Origin: Woeseiaceae bacterium
GTDB lineage: Bacteria > Pseudomonadota > Gammaproteobacteria > Steroidobacterales > Woeseiaceae
NCBI GenBank assembly: GCA_028279985.1
Contig: JANQMR010000016.1
Span: 1-64,000, forward strand
Length of the DNA: 64,000 nucleotides
Reading direction: 5' to 3'
Shown one piece after another: positions 8,645 to 19,252 of this stretch. The notes below the pieces were generated by a model. It worked only from the letters and a program-made list of their open reading frames with translations, did no database searches and was not told where the DNA came from. Made by a program: the position numbers and the translations under genes. Each line of letters opens with the position of its first letter. Position 1 is the stretch's first letter.

Positions 8645-9004
8645 ATGAAACTCGACAAAAAACAGAATCGCATGCGGCGCGCCAGAAAGGCCCGCGCCAA
8701 GATCCGTTCGCTCGAAGTCAACCGGCTGAGCGTGCACAGGACGCCGCGGCACATCTATGCGCAGGTCATAGCTCCCGACAGCGGCACTGTGATCGCAAGC
8801 GCTTCGACCCTGGAGAGCGATGTGCGCAAGGGAATGAAAGGCGGCGGCAACGTCGAGGCCGCGGCCATCGTCGGTGCGCGTATCGCCGAGAAAGCCAAGG
8901 CGGCGGGAGTCGATACGGTGGCGTTCGACCGCTCGGGCTTCCGATATCACGGCCGCGTCAAGGCGCTGGCGGATGCCGCGCGCGAGGCGGGGCTTAAGTT
9001 TTAA
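8645..9004 (+). CDS. rplR: 50S ribosomal protein L18
   Basis: L18 binds 5S rRNA and brings it to the 50S subunit. The 119-residue product begins [17 protein letters not shown] and ends with the conserved [29 protein letters not shown] 8645 is preferred to TTG 8642. It is 12 bp downstream of rplF. Confidence 0.96.
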   Translation: MKLDKKQNRMRRARKARAKIRSLEVNRLSVHRTPRHIYAQVIAPDSGTVIASASTLESDVRKGMKGGGNVEAAAIVGARIAEKAKAAGVDTVAFDRSGFRYHGRVKALADAAREAGLKF

Positions 9005-9048
9005 TTGGAGAAACCGAGGCTTCGGCCGACGTTTCCGGGACCAAAGGC

Positions 9049-9555
9049 ATGGCAAGAGTTGAACAATCGCAGTCGAACGACGACCTGATCGAGAAACTGG
9101 TCACGGTCAATCGTGTCGCAAAAGTCGTGAAGGGCGGCCGCCAGTTCGGTTTTACGGCGCTGACCGTCGTCGGCGACGGCCAGGGACAGGTCGGCTTCGG
9201 CTACGGCAAGGCGCGCGAAGTGCCGATCGCGATCCAGAAGGCGATGCAGAACGCACGCAAGAACATGATCACCGTCAACCTGAACAACGATACGCTGCAA
9301 TATGCGAACAAGGGCCGTCACGGCGCCACGCTCGTTTACATGCAGCCCGCGTCCGAGGGTACCGGCGTCATCGCGGGCGGCGCGATGCGCGCGGTGTTCG
9401 AGTGTGCCGGCGTTCGCAACGTGCTGGCCAAGAGTTACGGCTCGCGTAATCCGATCAACGTGGTTCGCGCGACGATCAAGGGTCTCGCGGAGATACATTC
9501 TCCGCAGGCGATTGCGGCCAAACGCGGCAAGAAAGTGAAGGAGATAGCCGGGTAA
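9049..9555 (+). CDS. rpsE: 30S ribosomal protein S5
   Basis: S5 takes part in decoding accuracy and mRNA unwinding. The 168-residue product has a double-stranded-RNA-binding-like N-terminal domain with [18 protein letters not shown] and the conserved [15 protein letters not shown] segment. It is standard in length and position. The 55-bp spacer after it carries small direct repeats (ACGGGAT and GATTCGA, each twice). Confidence 0.97.
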   Translation: MARVEQSQSNDDLIEKLVTVNRVAKVVKGGRQFGFTALTVVGDGQGQVGFGYGKAREVPIAIQKAMQNARKNMITVNLNNDTLQYANKGRHGATLVYMQPASEGTGVIAGGAMRAVFECAGVRNVLAKSYGSRNPINVVRATIKGLAEIHSPQAIAAKRGKKVKEIAG

Positions 9556-9610
9556 CGGACATTCCGCGGCGAAGCGTCCCACGGGATCACGGGATTCGAG
9601 AGATTCGATC

Positions 9611-9799
9611 ATGGCGAAGACGAAAGAACTGAAGCTTACCCTGGTAAAAAGCCGGCACGGACGGCTGAAAAGCCACAAGGCCTGCATTGCGGGCCTTGGT
9701 CTGCGTCGCATGCACCAGACTGTGACCGTCGAAGACACGCCTGAGAACCGCGGCATGATCGATCGTGTTGCCTACCTGCTGTCGGTGGAGGAAGCCTGA
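9611..9799 (+). CDS. rpmD: 50S ribosomal protein L30
   Basis: A small 50S protein present in many but not all bacteria. The 62-residue product contains the family motif [27 protein letters not shown] segment starting near residue 12 and ends SVEEA. It lies one base before rplO, in the expected order. Confidence 0.95.
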   Translation: MAKTKELKLTLVKSRHGRLKSHKACIAGLGLRRMHQTVTVEDTPENRGMIDRVAYLLSVEEA

Positions 9800-9800
9800 C

Positions 9801-10235
9801 ATGCGTCTGAATGATCTCTTGCCCGGCAAGGGCGCGAAAAAAACCGGCAAGCGCCTGGGCCGCGGTCATTCCGCGGGCCAGGGCAAAACCAGCGGTCGCG
9901 GCCAGAAAGGCCAGCATGCCCGCTCGGGCGGTTATCACAAGGTGGGTTTCGAGGGCGGCCAGCTACCGTTGCAGCAGCGGCTGCCCAAGGTCGGCTTTAC
10001 GTCACGGATGGCGCGCCTGACGGCCGAGCTTCGCCTGCACGAGCTGGCAATCCCCGAGGCCGAGGTCATCGACATCGACGTGCTGAAAGCGGCGAGTCTG
10101 GTGCCCGCGCAAGTGCAAAAGGTCAAGGTCATCAAATCGGGCAAGCTCGACAAGGCCGTCAAGCTCAAGGGAATTGCCGTGACCAAGGGCGCCCGTGAAG
10201 TCATCGAAAAAGCCGGCGGCAGTATCGAGGAATGA
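9801..10235 (+). CDS. rplO: 50S ribosomal protein L15
   Basis: L15 is a late-assembly 50S protein with a long basic N-terminal extension. The 144-residue product shows [20 protein letters not shown], then the Gly/Lys-rich [16 protein letters not shown] stretch. ATG 9801 is chosen; the in-frame extension upstream overlaps rpmD. A 123-bp spacer to secY follows, long for this junction. Confidence 0.96.
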   Translation: MRLNDLLPGKGAKKTGKRLGRGHSAGQGKTSGRGQKGQHARSGGYHKVGFEGGQLPLQQRLPKVGFTSRMARLTAELRLHELAIPEAEVIDIDVLKAASLVPAQVQKVKVIKSGKLDKAVKLKGIAVTKGAREVIEKAGGSIEE

Positions 10236-10300
10236 CGCGGGTGCACGGAGATCGGCAGACGACGGCCTGCGGGTAGTACCCCGGGAACGGTATACAGCAG

Positions 10301-10355
10301 TGATCGGTAGACAGTGACCGGTAGACAATAATCGGTAGGCAATAATTCGGTAAAC
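10301..10355 (+). repeat. 14-bp tandem array (4 units) before secY
   Basis: Four degenerate units follow one another at 10301, 10315, 10329 and 10343, each close to TGATCGGTAGACAG. The array fills most of the second half of the rplO-secY spacer and ends 3 bp before the secY GTG. No coding or clear promoter signal was seen in it. Confidence 0.75.
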
Positions 10356-10358
10356 GAC

Positions 10359-11723
10359 GTGGCGAAAAAGCCCCAACAAAATCCGGCGGACATCGCGAAG
10401 GCGGCCAGCAAACTGGGCGAGCTCAAGGCTCGTCTTCTGTTTCTCATCGGCGCCCTGATCGTCTTTCGTATCGGAACCTTCATTCCGGTGCCGGGCGTGG
10501 ACCCGATTGCGCTCGCCGATTTTTTCGATCAGCAGGCGGGCAACCTGCTGGGTCTGTTCAATCTGTTCTCGGGCGGCGCCTTGTCGCGCTTCGGGCTGTT
10601 TGCGCTCGGCATCATGCCCTACATCTCGTCGTCGATCATCATGCAGATGGCCAGCCACATCGTCCCGAGCCTGCAACAGCTTCGGAAGGAAGGCGAGCAG
10701 GGCAGGCGCCAGATCATCAAGTACACCCGGTGGGGTACGGTTGCGCTCGCGAGCTTTCAGTCGATCGCCGCGGCATCCTGGCTGCAGAGCCAGGCGGGTT
10801 TGGTCGTCAATCCCGGACCGGGTTTCCTGGTCACCGCGTGTATCACCTTGGTCACCGGCACGATGTTCCTGATGTGGCTGGGCGAGCAGATCACCGAGCG
10901 CGGCGTCGGCAACGGCATCTCGATGATCATCCTGGCCGGTATCGTGGCCGGCATGCCGGCGGCGGTCGCCGGCACGGCCGAACTGGTGCGAAACGGCGAG
11001 ATGTCGCCGGCCACCGCGATACTGATGCTGGTCGGAGGCATTGCCGCGATCATCTTCGTCGTCTACATGGAGCGCGCGCAGCGCAGGATCACGGTCAATT
11101 ACGCGCGCCGCCAACAGGGCCGCAAGATGTATGCGGCGCAGAGTACGCACCTGCCGTTCAAGATCAACATGTCCGGCGTCATTCCGCCGATTTTTGCCTC
11201 GTCGATCCTGATGTTCCCGGCGACGATCGCGCAGTTCTTCGGCGGTCAGTCGGCCGATCCCAGCGCAACCCAGCGTGTGCTGCAGACCCTGGGCGCCAAT
11301 CTGGGTCCCGGCCAGCCGATTTACGTCTTGCTCTACGGCGCGTTGATCGCTTTTTTCTGTTTCTTTTATACCGCGTTGATGTACAACTCGAAGGACACCG
11401 CGGACAATCTGAAGCGGGCCGGCGCATTCCTGCCGGGCATACGGCCGGGGGCGCAGACCGCCGAGTATATCGACCGCGTTTTGACGCGACTGACGTTCTG
11501 GGGCGCGATTTACATTGTCGGCGTTTGCTTGCTGCCGGAGTTCGTACGCATGTTCTATCCGAGCGTGCCGTTCAGCTTCGGCGGAACGTCGCTGCTCATA
11601 CTCGTCGTCGTGACGATGGACTTCATGTCGCAATTGCAGGCGCATGCGATGAGCCATCAGTACGAGGGCATGATGCAGAAAGCCAATCTTCGCAACTACG
11701 GACGCAGCGGTCAGCTACGTTAG
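10359..11723 (+). CDS. secY: Protein translocase subunit SecY
   Basis: SecY is the channel of the SecYEG translocon in the inner membrane. The 454-residue product has ten predicted membrane segments, the [19 protein letters not shown] region near residue 72 and the cytoplasmic [29 protein letters not shown] loop around residue 245 that contacts SecA and ribosomes. The start is GTG 10359. The ribosome binding site is poor, and the preceding spacer is a 14-bp tandem array. Confidence 0.98.
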   Translation: MAKKPQQNPADIAKAASKLGELKARLLFLIGALIVFRIGTFIPVPGVDPIALADFFDQQAGNLLGLFNLFSGGALSRFGLFALGIMPYISSSIIMQMASHIVPSLQQLRKEGEQGRRQIIKYTRWGTVALASFQSIAAASWLQSQAGLVVNPGPGFLVTACITLVTGTMFLMWLGEQITERGVGNGISMIILAGIVAGMPAAVAGTAELVRNGEMSPATAILMLVGGIAAIIFVVYMERAQRRITVNYARRQQGRKMYAAQSTHLPFKINMSGVIPPIFASSILMFPATIAQFFGGQSADPSATQRVLQTLGANLGPGQPIYVLLYGALIAFFCFFYTALMYNSKDTADNLKRAGAFLPGIRPGAQTAEYIDRVLTRLTFWGAIYIVGVCLLPEFVRMFYPSVPFSFGGTSLLILVVVTMDFMSQLQAHAMSHQYEGMMQKANLRNYGRSGQLR

Positions 11724-11781
11724 TGGGCGGCGAGCGCGGCTTTGAGAACTGCAATAGAGAAAGACTCGACGGAGAAAGCTC

Positions 11782-11895
11782 ATGAAAGTCAGAGCATCAG
11801 TCAAGAAAATCTGCAGGAACTGCAAAATCATCCGGCGCAACGGGGTCGTACGGGTGATCTGTACCGACGCCCGCCACAAGCAGCGTCAGGGTTAG
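11782..11895 (+). CDS. rpmJ: 50S ribosomal protein L36
   Basis: A 37-residue protein starting [20 protein letters not shown]. It keeps the zinc-binding set C11, C14, C27 and H32 (CxxC, later CTDARHK). ATG 11782 is preceded by CGGAGAAAG. It lies in its usual place between secY and rpsM. Confidence 0.95.
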   Translation: MKVRASVKKICRNCKIIRRNGVVRVICTDARHKQRQG

Positions 11896-11914
11896 AAGCT
11901 TAAGGATCAATAAA

Positions 11915-12271
11915 GTGGCACGTATAGCAGGCATCAACATCCCGCTGAACAAGCACGTCGTAATCGCGCTGACGTCGATATACGGCATAGGCAACAGTCG
12001 CGCGAAACAGATCTGCGAGGCAGCCGGCGTCACACCGGAAACCGTGGTCAAGGATCTTGCCGAGCCGGAGGTCGCCAAAATCCGCAGCGCAGTCGCCAAC
12101 TTCTCGGTCGAAGGCGATCTGCGTCGCGAGACGTCGATGAACATCAAGCGGCTGATGGATCTCGGGTCCTATCGCGGGATTCGTCACCGCCGCGGCTTGC
12201 CGCTCAGGGGTCAGCGCACGCGGACGAATGCGAGAACGCGTAAGGGGCCGAGGCGGCCTATCAAGCGTTGA
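11915..12271 (+). CDS. rpsM: 30S ribosomal protein S13
   Basis: S13 forms head-to-body and inter-subunit contacts and touches the P-site tRNA. The 118-residue product has the start [25 protein letters not shown] and the basic C-terminal tail [25 protein letters not shown]. The start is GTG 11915. In many relatives rpsK follows after about 15 bp; here the spacer is 165 bp and repeat-rich. Confidence 0.97.
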   Translation: MARIAGINIPLNKHVVIALTSIYGIGNSRAKQICEAAGVTPETVVKDLAEPEVAKIRSAVANFSVEGDLRRETSMNIKRLMDLGSYRGIRHRRGLPLRGQRTRTNARTRKGPRRPIKR

Positions 12272-12336
12272 TGGCAAACGTTGACGGGTTGAGTTATCGC
12301 GGATGCACGGTTGGACGTTGGACGAAGGCTCAGGCC

Positions 12337-12366
12337 GATCTGGTGAGATTTGGCGAGATCCGGTGA
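12337..12366 (+). repeat. 10-bp tandem array (3 units) between rpsM and rpsK
   Basis: GATCTGGTGA, GATTTGGCGA and GATCCGGTGA follow without a gap. Just upstream, GTTGGAC occurs twice (12310-12323), and the rpsM stop TGA is echoed by GTTGACGG and GTTGAGTT. The array accounts for the stretched rpsM-rpsK spacer of the alpha operon. Confidence 0.7.
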
Positions 12367-12436
12367 CAGGAACCGTTGTTTGAGCTTACCACCGCCGCGA
12401 GTAGATAACCGATTACTGAAAGAGCTTAGTAGATAG

Positions 12437-12817
12437 ATGGCAGAACCTAAGAAAAAGAAGGTCAAAAAGCATGTCGTGGACGCGATAGCGCACATTCATG
12501 CTTCCTTCAACAACACGATCATTACGATTACCGACCGTCAGGGCAATGCCCTGTCGTGGGCGACGGCGGGCGGCTGCGGTTTCCGCGGCTCGCGCAAGTC
12601 CACGCCTTTCGCCGCCCAGGTGGCGTCGGACAAGGCGGGCCGCGTCGCGCTGGACTTCGGTGTCAAGAACCTGGACGTCCGTGTCCGCGGGCCGGGCCCC
12701 GGCAGGGAATCGGCGGTTCGCGCGCTGAACGCCCTGGGCTTTCGCATCCAGAACATCGAGGACGTCACACCGATTCCTCACAACGGCTGTCGCCCGCCCA
12801 AGAAGCGGCGCGTATAG
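12437..12817 (+). CDS. rpsK: 30S ribosomal protein S11
   Basis: S11 lies on the platform and contacts mRNA in the E site. The 126-residue product has the conserved [21 protein letters not shown] segment near residue 22 and ends with the invariant [18 protein letters not shown] about 8 bp upstream is a reasonable ribosome binding site. Confidence 0.97.
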   Translation: MAEPKKKKVKKHVVDAIAHIHASFNNTIITITDRQGNALSWATAGGCGFRGSRKSTPFAAQVASDKAGRVALDFGVKNLDVRVRGPGPGRESAVRALNALGFRIQNIEDVTPIPHNGCRPPKKRRV

Positions 12818-12827
12818 AGGCTGAGCA

Positions 12828-13448
12828 ATGGCAAGATATCTAGGACCCAAGTGCAAGCTGTCCCGCCGGGAAGGCACGGACCTGTTTCTCAAAAGCGGCG
12901 TCCGGCCGCTGGAGTCGAAATGCCGTCTCGAGATTCCGCCCGGGGGCGCGCCGCAGCGCCGTCCGCGGCTGTCGGATTACGGCATGCAGCTTCGCGAGAA
13001 ACAGAAGCTGCGCCGCATGTACGGTGTGCTCGAACGCCAGTTTCGCAACTACTACAAGCGGGCCGCCCAGCTCAAGGGCTCGACCGGTGAGAACCTGCTG
13101 CGCCTGCTCGAGGGCCGGCTGGACAACGTCGTCTACCGGATGGGTTTTGCCGCAACCCGCGCCGAGGCGCGGCAACTGGTCAGCCACAAGAGCATCGAAG
13201 TCAACGGCAGGGTCGTCAACATTCCGTCCGCGCAGGTGAGCGCGGGCGATGCGATCAGCATTCGCGAAAAGGCGAGAAAACAACTGCGTATCCAGAGTGC
13301 AATGGAGATTGCAAGCCAGGTCGGCTTGCCGGAGTGGGTCGAAGTCGACGCGAAGAAGATGGCGGGTGTATTGAAATCGTTGCCGGACCGGGAGGACATC
13401 CTGCCCGATATCAACGAAAACCTCGTCGTCGAGCTGTACTCGAAGTAA
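12828..13448 (+). CDS. rpsD: 30S ribosomal protein S4
   Basis: S4 nucleates 30S assembly and, in Escherichia coli, represses the alpha operon. The 206-residue product has the start [20 protein letters not shown], conserved [21 protein letters not shown] and an S4 RNA-binding domain from about residue 95 ([21 protein letters not shown]). It is 10 bp after rpsK. Confidence 0.98.
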   Translation: MARYLGPKCKLSRREGTDLFLKSGVRPLESKCRLEIPPGGAPQRRPRLSDYGMQLREKQKLRRMYGVLERQFRNYYKRAAQLKGSTGENLLRLLEGRLDNVVYRMGFAATRAEARQLVSHKSIEVNGRVVNIPSAQVSAGDAISIREKARKQLRIQSAMEIASQVGLPEWVEVDAKKMAGVLKSLPDREDILPDINENLVVELYSK

Positions 13449-13467
13449 GTCAGGAGGGTCTTAACCC

Positions 13468-14469
13468 ATGCAGGAATCTGTACACGAATTCTTGAAACCG
13501 CGCGTCGTCAAAGTCGCGCCGGTCAACGATCTTCAGGCCAAGGTCACGATCGAGCCTTTCGAACGAGGCTTCGGCCATACGCTGGGTAACGCTTTGCGCC
13601 GTATCCTGCTGTCCTCGATGCCCGGCGCTGCGATTGCCGAGGCGGAGATCGAGGGTGTGCTGCACGAGTACACCAGCATGGAAGGCGTGCAGGAGGACGT
13701 CGTCGACATCCTGCTGAACCTCAAGCAGGTTGCCGTCCGGCTGAATTCGCGCGACACGGCTGAGCTCCGCCTGTCGAAAAAAGGCCCGGGCACGGTCACG
13801 GCCGGCGACATCCAGCGCGACCACGACGTCGAGATCATGAACCCGGACCTGGTCATCGCCAACCTGACCAGTGCCGGTGAGCTCAATATGATTCTCAAGG
13901 TGGAGCGCGGCCGCGGTTACCGGCCCGCAACCCAGCGGCCGGTTTTCGAGGAGCAGTCCGGTCCGATCGGCCGGCTGCAGCTCGACGCTTCGTTCAGTCC
14001 GGTGCATCGCGTGACTTACAACGTCGAAGCGGCTCGTGTCGAGCAGCGTACCGACCTCGACAAGCTGATCATCGACATCGAAACCAACGGCACGATCGAT
14101 CCCGAAGAAGCCATCCGCCGCGCCGGCAGCATTCTCAAGGATCAGCTCTCGGTGTTCGTCGATCTCCAGGGCCAGGACGAGGGCATCGGCGCACAGGCGG
14201 AAAGCCAGGTCGATCCGATCCTGCTCAGACCGGTTGACGAGCTCGAGCTGACGGTCCGCTCGGCGAATTGTCTGAAGGCCGAGAACATCATGTACATCGG
14301 CGATCTGGTCCAGCGCACCGAAGTGGAGTTGCTGCGCACGCCGAACCTCGGCAAGAAGTCGCTGACCGAGATCAAGGAGGTCCTCGAGGGACATGGCCTG
14401 GGTCTCGGAATGCGCCTGGACAACTGGCCGCCGGCGAGCCTCAGGCCCGAGCACGAGATAGCCGTCTGA
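13468..14469 (+). CDS. rpoA: DNA-directed RNA polymerase subunit alpha
   Basis: The alpha dimer is the assembly platform of RNA polymerase. The 333-residue product has the N-terminal domain with [20 protein letters not shown] and the C-terminal domain (from about residue 245) with [19 protein letters not shown], the region that contacts UP elements and activators. AGGAGG at 13452-13457 gives a strong ribosome binding site. The position in the alpha operon is canonical. Confidence 0.98.
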   Translation: MQESVHEFLKPRVVKVAPVNDLQAKVTIEPFERGFGHTLGNALRRILLSSMPGAAIAEAEIEGVLHEYTSMEGVQEDVVDILLNLKQVAVRLNSRDTAELRLSKKGPGTVTAGDIQRDHDVEIMNPDLVIANLTSAGELNMILKVERGRGYRPATQRPVFEEQSGPIGRLQLDASFSPVHRVTYNVEAARVEQRTDLDKLIIDIETNGTIDPEEAIRRAGSILKDQLSVFVDLQGQDEGIGAQAESQVDPILLRPVDELELTVRSANCLKAENIMYIGDLVQRTEVELLRTPNLGKKSLTEIKEVLEGHGLGLGMRLDNWPPASLRPEHEIAV

Positions 14470-14518
14470 ACTGGCGTGGAGATCGGGGCCGGGCCCCATT
14501 TTCTGAAGGATACCAACC

Positions 14519-14902
14519 ATGCGTCACAGAAAATCCGGTCGTCGCCTGGGCCGCAACAGCTCGCATCGAAAGGCGATGTTCCGCAACATGGCCGCATCGA
14601 TGCTCAGGCACGAAACCATCCGTACGACCCTGCCCAAGGCCAAGGAGCTCAGGCGTGTCGTGGAGCCGCTGATCACCCTGGCCAAGGAAGACAGCGTGGC
14701 GAACCGCCGTCTCGCCTTCGACCGGCTGCGCGACAAGGAAGCCGTAGGCAAGCTGTTTTCGGACCTGGGTCCGCGCTTCAAGGATCGGCCGGGCGGTTAC
14801 CTGCGGATCCTGAAAACGGGCCCCCGGCCGGGCGACGCCGCGCCGATGGCGATCGTCATGCTGACCGAGCAGGCCGATGACGGAGTTTCGGCCGACGGGT
14901 AG
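14519..14902 (+). CDS. rplQ: 50S ribosomal protein L17
   Basis: L17 surrounds the exit tunnel. The 127-residue product has the family start [17 protein letters not shown] and the [20 protein letters not shown] segment. It is the last gene of the alpha operon. After its stop a 15-16-bp TGTTTCGGGG(G)TCGG segment occurs twice in tandem (14931-14961); no convincing intrinsic terminator was seen before the convergent RND gene. Confidence 0.96.
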   Translation: MRHRKSGRRLGRNSSHRKAMFRNMAASMLRHETIRTTLPKAKELRRVVEPLITLAKEDSVANRRLAFDRLRDKEAVGKLFSDLGPRFKDRPGGYLRILKTGPRPGDAAPMAIVMLTEQADDGVSADG

Positions 14903-15065
14903 TCCGCGAGAGATGTTTGCAAGCCCCTTTTGTTTCGGGGTCGGTTGTTTCGGGGGTCGGGTTTTACTTGCGTCTAATTGGCGCCGAACCATGACCGAAA
15001 CGTGTCCAGCGTTACGGGCGTGGCGGAGGATTGTGCCCGGCCGGTGTTCCCGAGTGTCCGGCAGG

Positions 15066-18000
15066 TCACGTGGTTGACGTTGACGCCGACAGCTTGTCGA
15101 TCAGCCGGGCGACATACTGCGGGGATCGTGTGTTGCGCGCGACCAGGCCGTAGACGGTCGGCACGACGATCAGGGTCAGCAACATCGAGAAGCTGACGCC
15201 GAAAAACACGACCGCCCCGATCGACTGCCGGGACAGCTCGCCCGCGCCGCTGGCGAGCACCAGCGGGACGGCGCCGAAAGCCGTGCACATACTGGTCATC
15301 AGGACCGGGCGCAGGCGGGTACGGGCCGACTCGATGATGGCCTCGCGGAATTCGACCCCGCGATCGCGGAGCTGGTTGGCGAATTCCACGATCAGGATGC
15401 CGTTTTTCGCAGCCAGCCCGATCAGCATGATGGCGCCGATCTGGCTGTAAATATTGATGGTCGAGCCGAAGACCACGAGCCCGAACAGGGCGCCGGTGAT
15501 TGCCAGCGGCACCGTGCTCATGATGATCAGCGGATGCTTGAAACTTTCGAATTGCGCTGACAATACGAGGTAGGCGATCACCAGCGACAGCACGAAGGTT
15601 AATAGAATCGCATTGCCGCTGCCCTTGAAGTCGCGCGACTCGCCGTCGTAGTTGAGCTGCACCGAAGACGGCAGGAAGTCCTCCACGATCTGCTCGAGAT
15701 CGCCGATGGCCTGGCCCAGCGAATACCCCGGCGCCAGACTGGCGCTGATCGTAATCGAACGCATCCGGTCGAAACGCCTGAGCTCCGAGGGACCGGCGAC
15801 TTCCCGCAAGCTCACGAGATTCGACAAGGGGATCAGCCGGCCGGATCGCTCCGAGCGCACGTAGATGGTGCCCAGATCGCTGGGGGTACGGCGCTGGTCG
15901 TCGGCGCCCTGCAGTATGACCCGATATTCTTCGCCGCGGTCGATGAAAGTCGTGACCACACGCGAGCCCAGGATGGTCTCCAAAGTACGGCCGACATTGG
16001 CCAGCGACACGCCGAGATCCGCGGCCCGGTCGCGATCGACGAACACGTCGATCTTGGGCTTGCGCTCGTCGTAGTCCGAGCGAAGGTTCGACAGTCCCGG
16101 GATCTTCTCCGCTTCGCGGATCACGATGTCGCGCCACTCGGCGAGTTCGTCGTAGTCGGTTCCGCCGAGTACCAGTTGCAGCGGCCGGGTGCTTTGCCCG
16201 ATGCTCCAGGCGCCGGGCGCCATTGCGAAAGCCGTCACGCCGGGCAGCGCTGTAAGCTGGCGATTCCAGTCGGCGACGATATCGGCGGCTGAACGGTCAC
16301 GTTCGGACCAGACCTGCAGCGGCGTGAACACCATGCCGCGGTTCACTTCGTTGGAACCCCAACTGCCCGAGCGCCCGAGCACCCGCAGCACGTCTCCCCG
16401 GTCTCTGCCCGCCAGCGCAATCTGCTCGGCCTGTTTGACGTAGCCCAGCGTGTAATCCAGGCTCGAGCCTTCCGGTGCGATCAAGCGGACGAGCACCATG
16501 CCCCGGTCCTCGCGCGGCATGTACTCCACCGGCAAGGCGCCGATCAGGCTCAGACTGCCGCCGAACAGCAGCAGTGCGGTCGCGATCACCGCCAGCGGAC
16601 GCCGGATCACGCGTCGCAATACCCGTTCGTAAACACGCGACAGCCGCCGGAACAGGCGATCGACGAGATGGGTGAACCGGCCGCGGTGCAAACGGTTGCC
16701 GCTGAACAGCTTCGAAGACAACATCGGCACCAGGGTCAGGGCGACCAGGCTCGAGAAGGCGACCGCGGCCGCCAGCGAGATGCCGAACTCGCCGAACACC
16801 ATCCCGATGGTCCCCGGCATGAACGAAACCGGGAGGATCACCGCGATCAATACCAGCGTGGTCGCGATGACGGCAAAGCCGATCTCGCGGCTGCCGTTGG
16901 TCGCTGCGAGCAAGGTCGGCTCGCCGCCTTCGATACGCCGTGCGATGTTTTCCAGCACGACGATCGCGTCGTCGACGACCAGCCCGATCGCAAGCACGAA
17001 GCCCAGCAGGGTCAGCGTGTTGATCGAGAAGCCCAGCGCGCCCATGACGATGAAGGCCGCGATGATCGAGATCGGGATGGTGACCGCCGGAATCAGGGTC
17101 GCGCGCGCGGTGCCGATGAAACCGTATATGACGAAAATCACGAGCAGCATCGCGAGCCCCAGCGCCTTGGCGACCTCTTTCATCGACGCGCGGATGAACA
17201 AGGCGTTGTCCATGTTGATCGACAGGTCGATATCGGCCGGCAGGGAGGACTGCAAGGCCTCGACCCGTTTGCGGACTTCGCTGTTGACCGCGAGGATGTT
17301 CGCGCCGGCCTGCGGGATGATGCCGAGACTCATGCCGGGCACCCCGTTCGTGCGCGAATAGCTGCGCACGTTCTCCGGTGCCAGCTCGACTTCGGCGACC
17401 TCGCCCAGGCGGGTCAGGTAGTCGTTCTCGCCTTCACGGAGTACGAGCTGGCGGAAATCGTCCACGGTCGTGAAACCGGTGTTGGTGCGCAGGGTGAACT
17501 CACGCGCGTCCGATTCGAGCCGCCCGGACGGGATCTGCACGTTCTCGCGCCGGAGCGCATCCTCGATGTCGGCAACCGTCAGTTGTCTTGCGGCCAGGCG
17601 CTTCGGATCGACCCAGATGCGCATCGCCGGCCGCCGGCTGCCGTTGCTGCGGACGCGCGCGACCCCGTCCACGACGGATAGAGCATCGGCGATGTAGCGG
17701 TCGGCGAAATCCGACACCTCCATCAGCGAGCGCGTGTCGCTAGAGACGTTGATCCACATCGTCGTCGCGGACGAGCCGTCCTGCTTGGCAACCTCGGGCG
17801 GATCGGCTTCGTCGGGCAGGTTGTCGAGCACCCGCGACACCCGGTCGCGGACGTCGTTGGCCGCGTTGTCGATGTCCCGGTCGAGGGAAAACTCCAGTGT
17901 GATCTCCGAGCTTTCGTCCTTGCTGGTGGAAGAGATCTTGGTGATACCCGGTATGCCGGCGATCCGGTCTTCGATGAGCTGGGTGATGCGGCGCTCGACG

Positions 18001-18173
18001 ATGTCGGCGGAGGCGCCCCGATAGCCGGTTTCGATCGAGACGATCGGTCGCTGAATGTCCGGGTACTCCTGAATCGACATGCCCGTGAGCGACAGCACTC
18101 CCACGATCAGCAGGATCAGCGAAACGACTGCCGCGAAGACCGGACGCCTGACCGAGATATCCGAGATCAGCAT
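15066..18173 (-). CDS. RND efflux transporter permease (HAE1 family)
   Basis: Inner-membrane proton-driven pump subunit of a tripartite exporter, related to AcrB/MexF-type proteins. The 1035-residue product has the family layout of two six-helix halves, each with a large periplasmic loop. The proton-relay Asp pair is seen in GLVVDDAIVVLEN near residue 400 and the matching Lys in LAAKNGILIVEF near 923. It starts 5 bp after the adaptor gene and is surely cotranscribed with it. Substrate cannot be read from sequence. No outer-membrane channel gene is adjacent, so it probably uses a shared TolC-like partner. Confidence 0.93.
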   Translation of the reverse strand: MLISDISVRRPVFAAVVSLILLIVGVLSLTGMSIQEYPDIQRPIVSIETGYRGASADIVERRITQLIEDRIAGIPGITKISSTSKDESSEITLEFSLDRDIDNAANDVRDRVSRVLDNLPDEADPPEVAKQDGSSATTMWINVSSDTRSLMEVSDFADRYIADALSVVDGVARVRSNGSRRPAMRIWVDPKRLAARQLTVADIEDALRRENVQIPSGRLESDAREFTLRTNTGFTTVDDFRQLVLREGENDYLTRLGEVAEVELAPENVRSYSRTNGVPGMSLGIIPQAGANILAVNSEVRKRVEALQSSLPADIDLSINMDNALFIRASMKEVAKALGLAMLLVIFVIYGFIGTARATLIPAVTIPISIIAAFIVMGALGFSINTLTLLGFVLAIGLVVDDAIVVLENIARRIEGGEPTLLAATNGSREIGFAVIATTLVLIAVILPVSFMPGTIGMVFGEFGISLAAAVAFSSLVALTLVPMLSSKLFSGNRLHRGRFTHLVDRLFRRLSRVYERVLRRVIRRPLAVIATALLLFGGSLSLIGALPVEYMPREDRGMVLVRLIAPEGSSLDYTLGYVKQAEQIALAGRDRGDVLRVLGRSGSWGSNEVNRGMVFTPLQVWSERDRSAADIVADWNRQLTALPGVTAFAMAPGAWSIGQSTRPLQLVLGGTDYDELAEWRDIVIREAEKIPGLSNLRSDYDERKPKIDVFVDRDRAADLGVSLANVGRTLETILGSRVVTTFIDRGEEYRVILQGADDQRRTPSDLGTIYVRSERSGRLIPLSNLVSLREVAGPSELRRFDRMRSITISASLAPGYSLGQAIGDLEQIVEDFLPSSVQLNYDGESRDFKGSGNAILLTFVLSLVIAYLVLSAQFESFKHPLIIMSTVPLAITGALFGLVVFGSTINIYSQIGAIMLIGLAAKNGILIVEFANQLRDRGVEFREAIIESARTRLRPVLMTSMCTAFGAVPLVLASGAGELSRQSIGAVVFFGVSFSMLLTLIVVPTVYGLVARNTRSPQYVARLIDKLSASTSTT

Positions 18174-18178
18174 GACGC

Positions 18179-19252
18179 TCAGCGAAGCACCGGGGCGGTC
18201 TTGCCGAGCGCGCCGGACGGGTCGAAGACCTGGACGCTCGCGCCGTCCCTGACTTTCTGCGTGCCTTCGACGATGACGGCCTCACCGGGTACCAGTCCGG
18301 CCGTGATGACGACGTAACCCGGAATCCGCCGGCCGAGTTCGACGTTGCGGCGTTCGACGACGCCGTCCGTGACGACGAACACGTACTGGGACGAGCCTTC
18401 CGGAACGATCGCCTGCTCGGGTGCGACCAGCACGTCGCCCCGGTCGCGTTGCAGATCGACCGTCATGAACATGCCGGGTTTGAGCCTGCCGTCCGTATTC
18501 GGGATGGCTGCGCGTACCAGAACGGCGCGGCTGACCGGATCGACGCGCGTATCGACGCCGGTCACCGTGCCTTCGAATCGCTCATCGGGAAACACGACGC
18601 TCTGCGCAACGATGCGCATGCCTTCCGACACGGCGGTCAGGAAAGTCTCCGGCACCGAGAAGTCGAGCTTGATCGTGCGGATGTCGTCCAATGTGGCAAT
18701 CACCGTCGCGTTGCTGACGAAGCTCCCCGGACTGACGTTGCGCAAGCCGATACGCCCCGAAAACGGCGCGAGAATTCGTGTATTCCCGAGCCTCGCCCGC
18801 GCCGCCTCGACCTGTGCCTGGTCCACTTTGACCTGCGCCAGCAACTGCTCGAGATTCGATGCGGAGATGGCATTGCTCGACGCCAGGCTTTTGCTGCGGT
18901 CGTAGAGGCTCAGGCTTTCCGAAAGCGCCGCCTCCGCCAGCGCGAGTCCTGCGACGATCTCGCTGTTTTCGAGCTCGACCAGCAGGTCGCCCCGATTGAC
19001 GTATTGACCCTCTTCGAAGGCCACCCGTTCGATCAAGCTCGAAATTCGCGGCCGGATTTCGACCGACTCGTTGGCGCGTGCCGTGCCCAAGGCCTCGATC
19101 TCGTCGATCAACGGCTGGATTTCGACGCTTTGTGTCAGCACCTTGGGTGCGGCGTCCGCGCTGCCGCCCGCCGTTTGCGCAACGGGCCCGGAGTCACAGG
19201 CGGCCAGTGCCAGGAGCGCCGGCACGGCGAAGATCGGATATCGTGATTTCAT
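18179..19252 (-). CDS. RND efflux periplasmic adaptor lipoprotein
   Basis: Membrane-fusion protein linking the adjacent RND pump to an outer-membrane channel. The 357-residue product begins with a lipoprotein signal (MKSRYPIFAVPALLALAAC; lipidated Cys19). It then has a barrel/lipoyl region, a short alpha-hairpin (ALAEAALSESLSLYDRSKSLAS onward), the second lipoyl half with RILAPFSGRIGLRNVSPG and a beta-barrel domain. ATG 19252 is chosen over upstream in-frame codons because it gives the lipobox signal. It is the first gene of the pair, opposite a divergent SDR gene. Confidence 0.92.
   Translation of the reverse strand: MKSRYPIFAVPALLALAACDSGPVAQTAGGSADAAPKVLTQSVEIQPLIDEIEALGTARANESVEIRPRISSLIERVAFEEGQYVNRGDLLVELENSEIVAGLALAEAALSESLSLYDRSKSLASSNAISASNLEQLLAQVKVDQAQVEAARARLGNTRILAPFSGRIGLRNVSPGSFVSNATVIATLDDIRTIKLDFSVPETFLTAVSEGMRIVAQSVVFPDERFEGTVTGVDTRVDPVSRAVLVRAAIPNTDGRLKPGMFMTVDLQRDRGDVLVAPEQAIVPEGSSQYVFVVTDGVVERRNVELGRRIPGYVVITAGLVPGEAVIVEGTQKVRDGASVQVFDPSGALGKTAPVLR

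Noticed and set aside
10002..11657. Long open frame of 551 codons on the minus strand over rplO-secY
   Set aside because: It is a mirror of secY codon bias in GC-rich DNA; the protein is Arg/His/Gln-rich with no domain, while the plus strand is clearly SecY.
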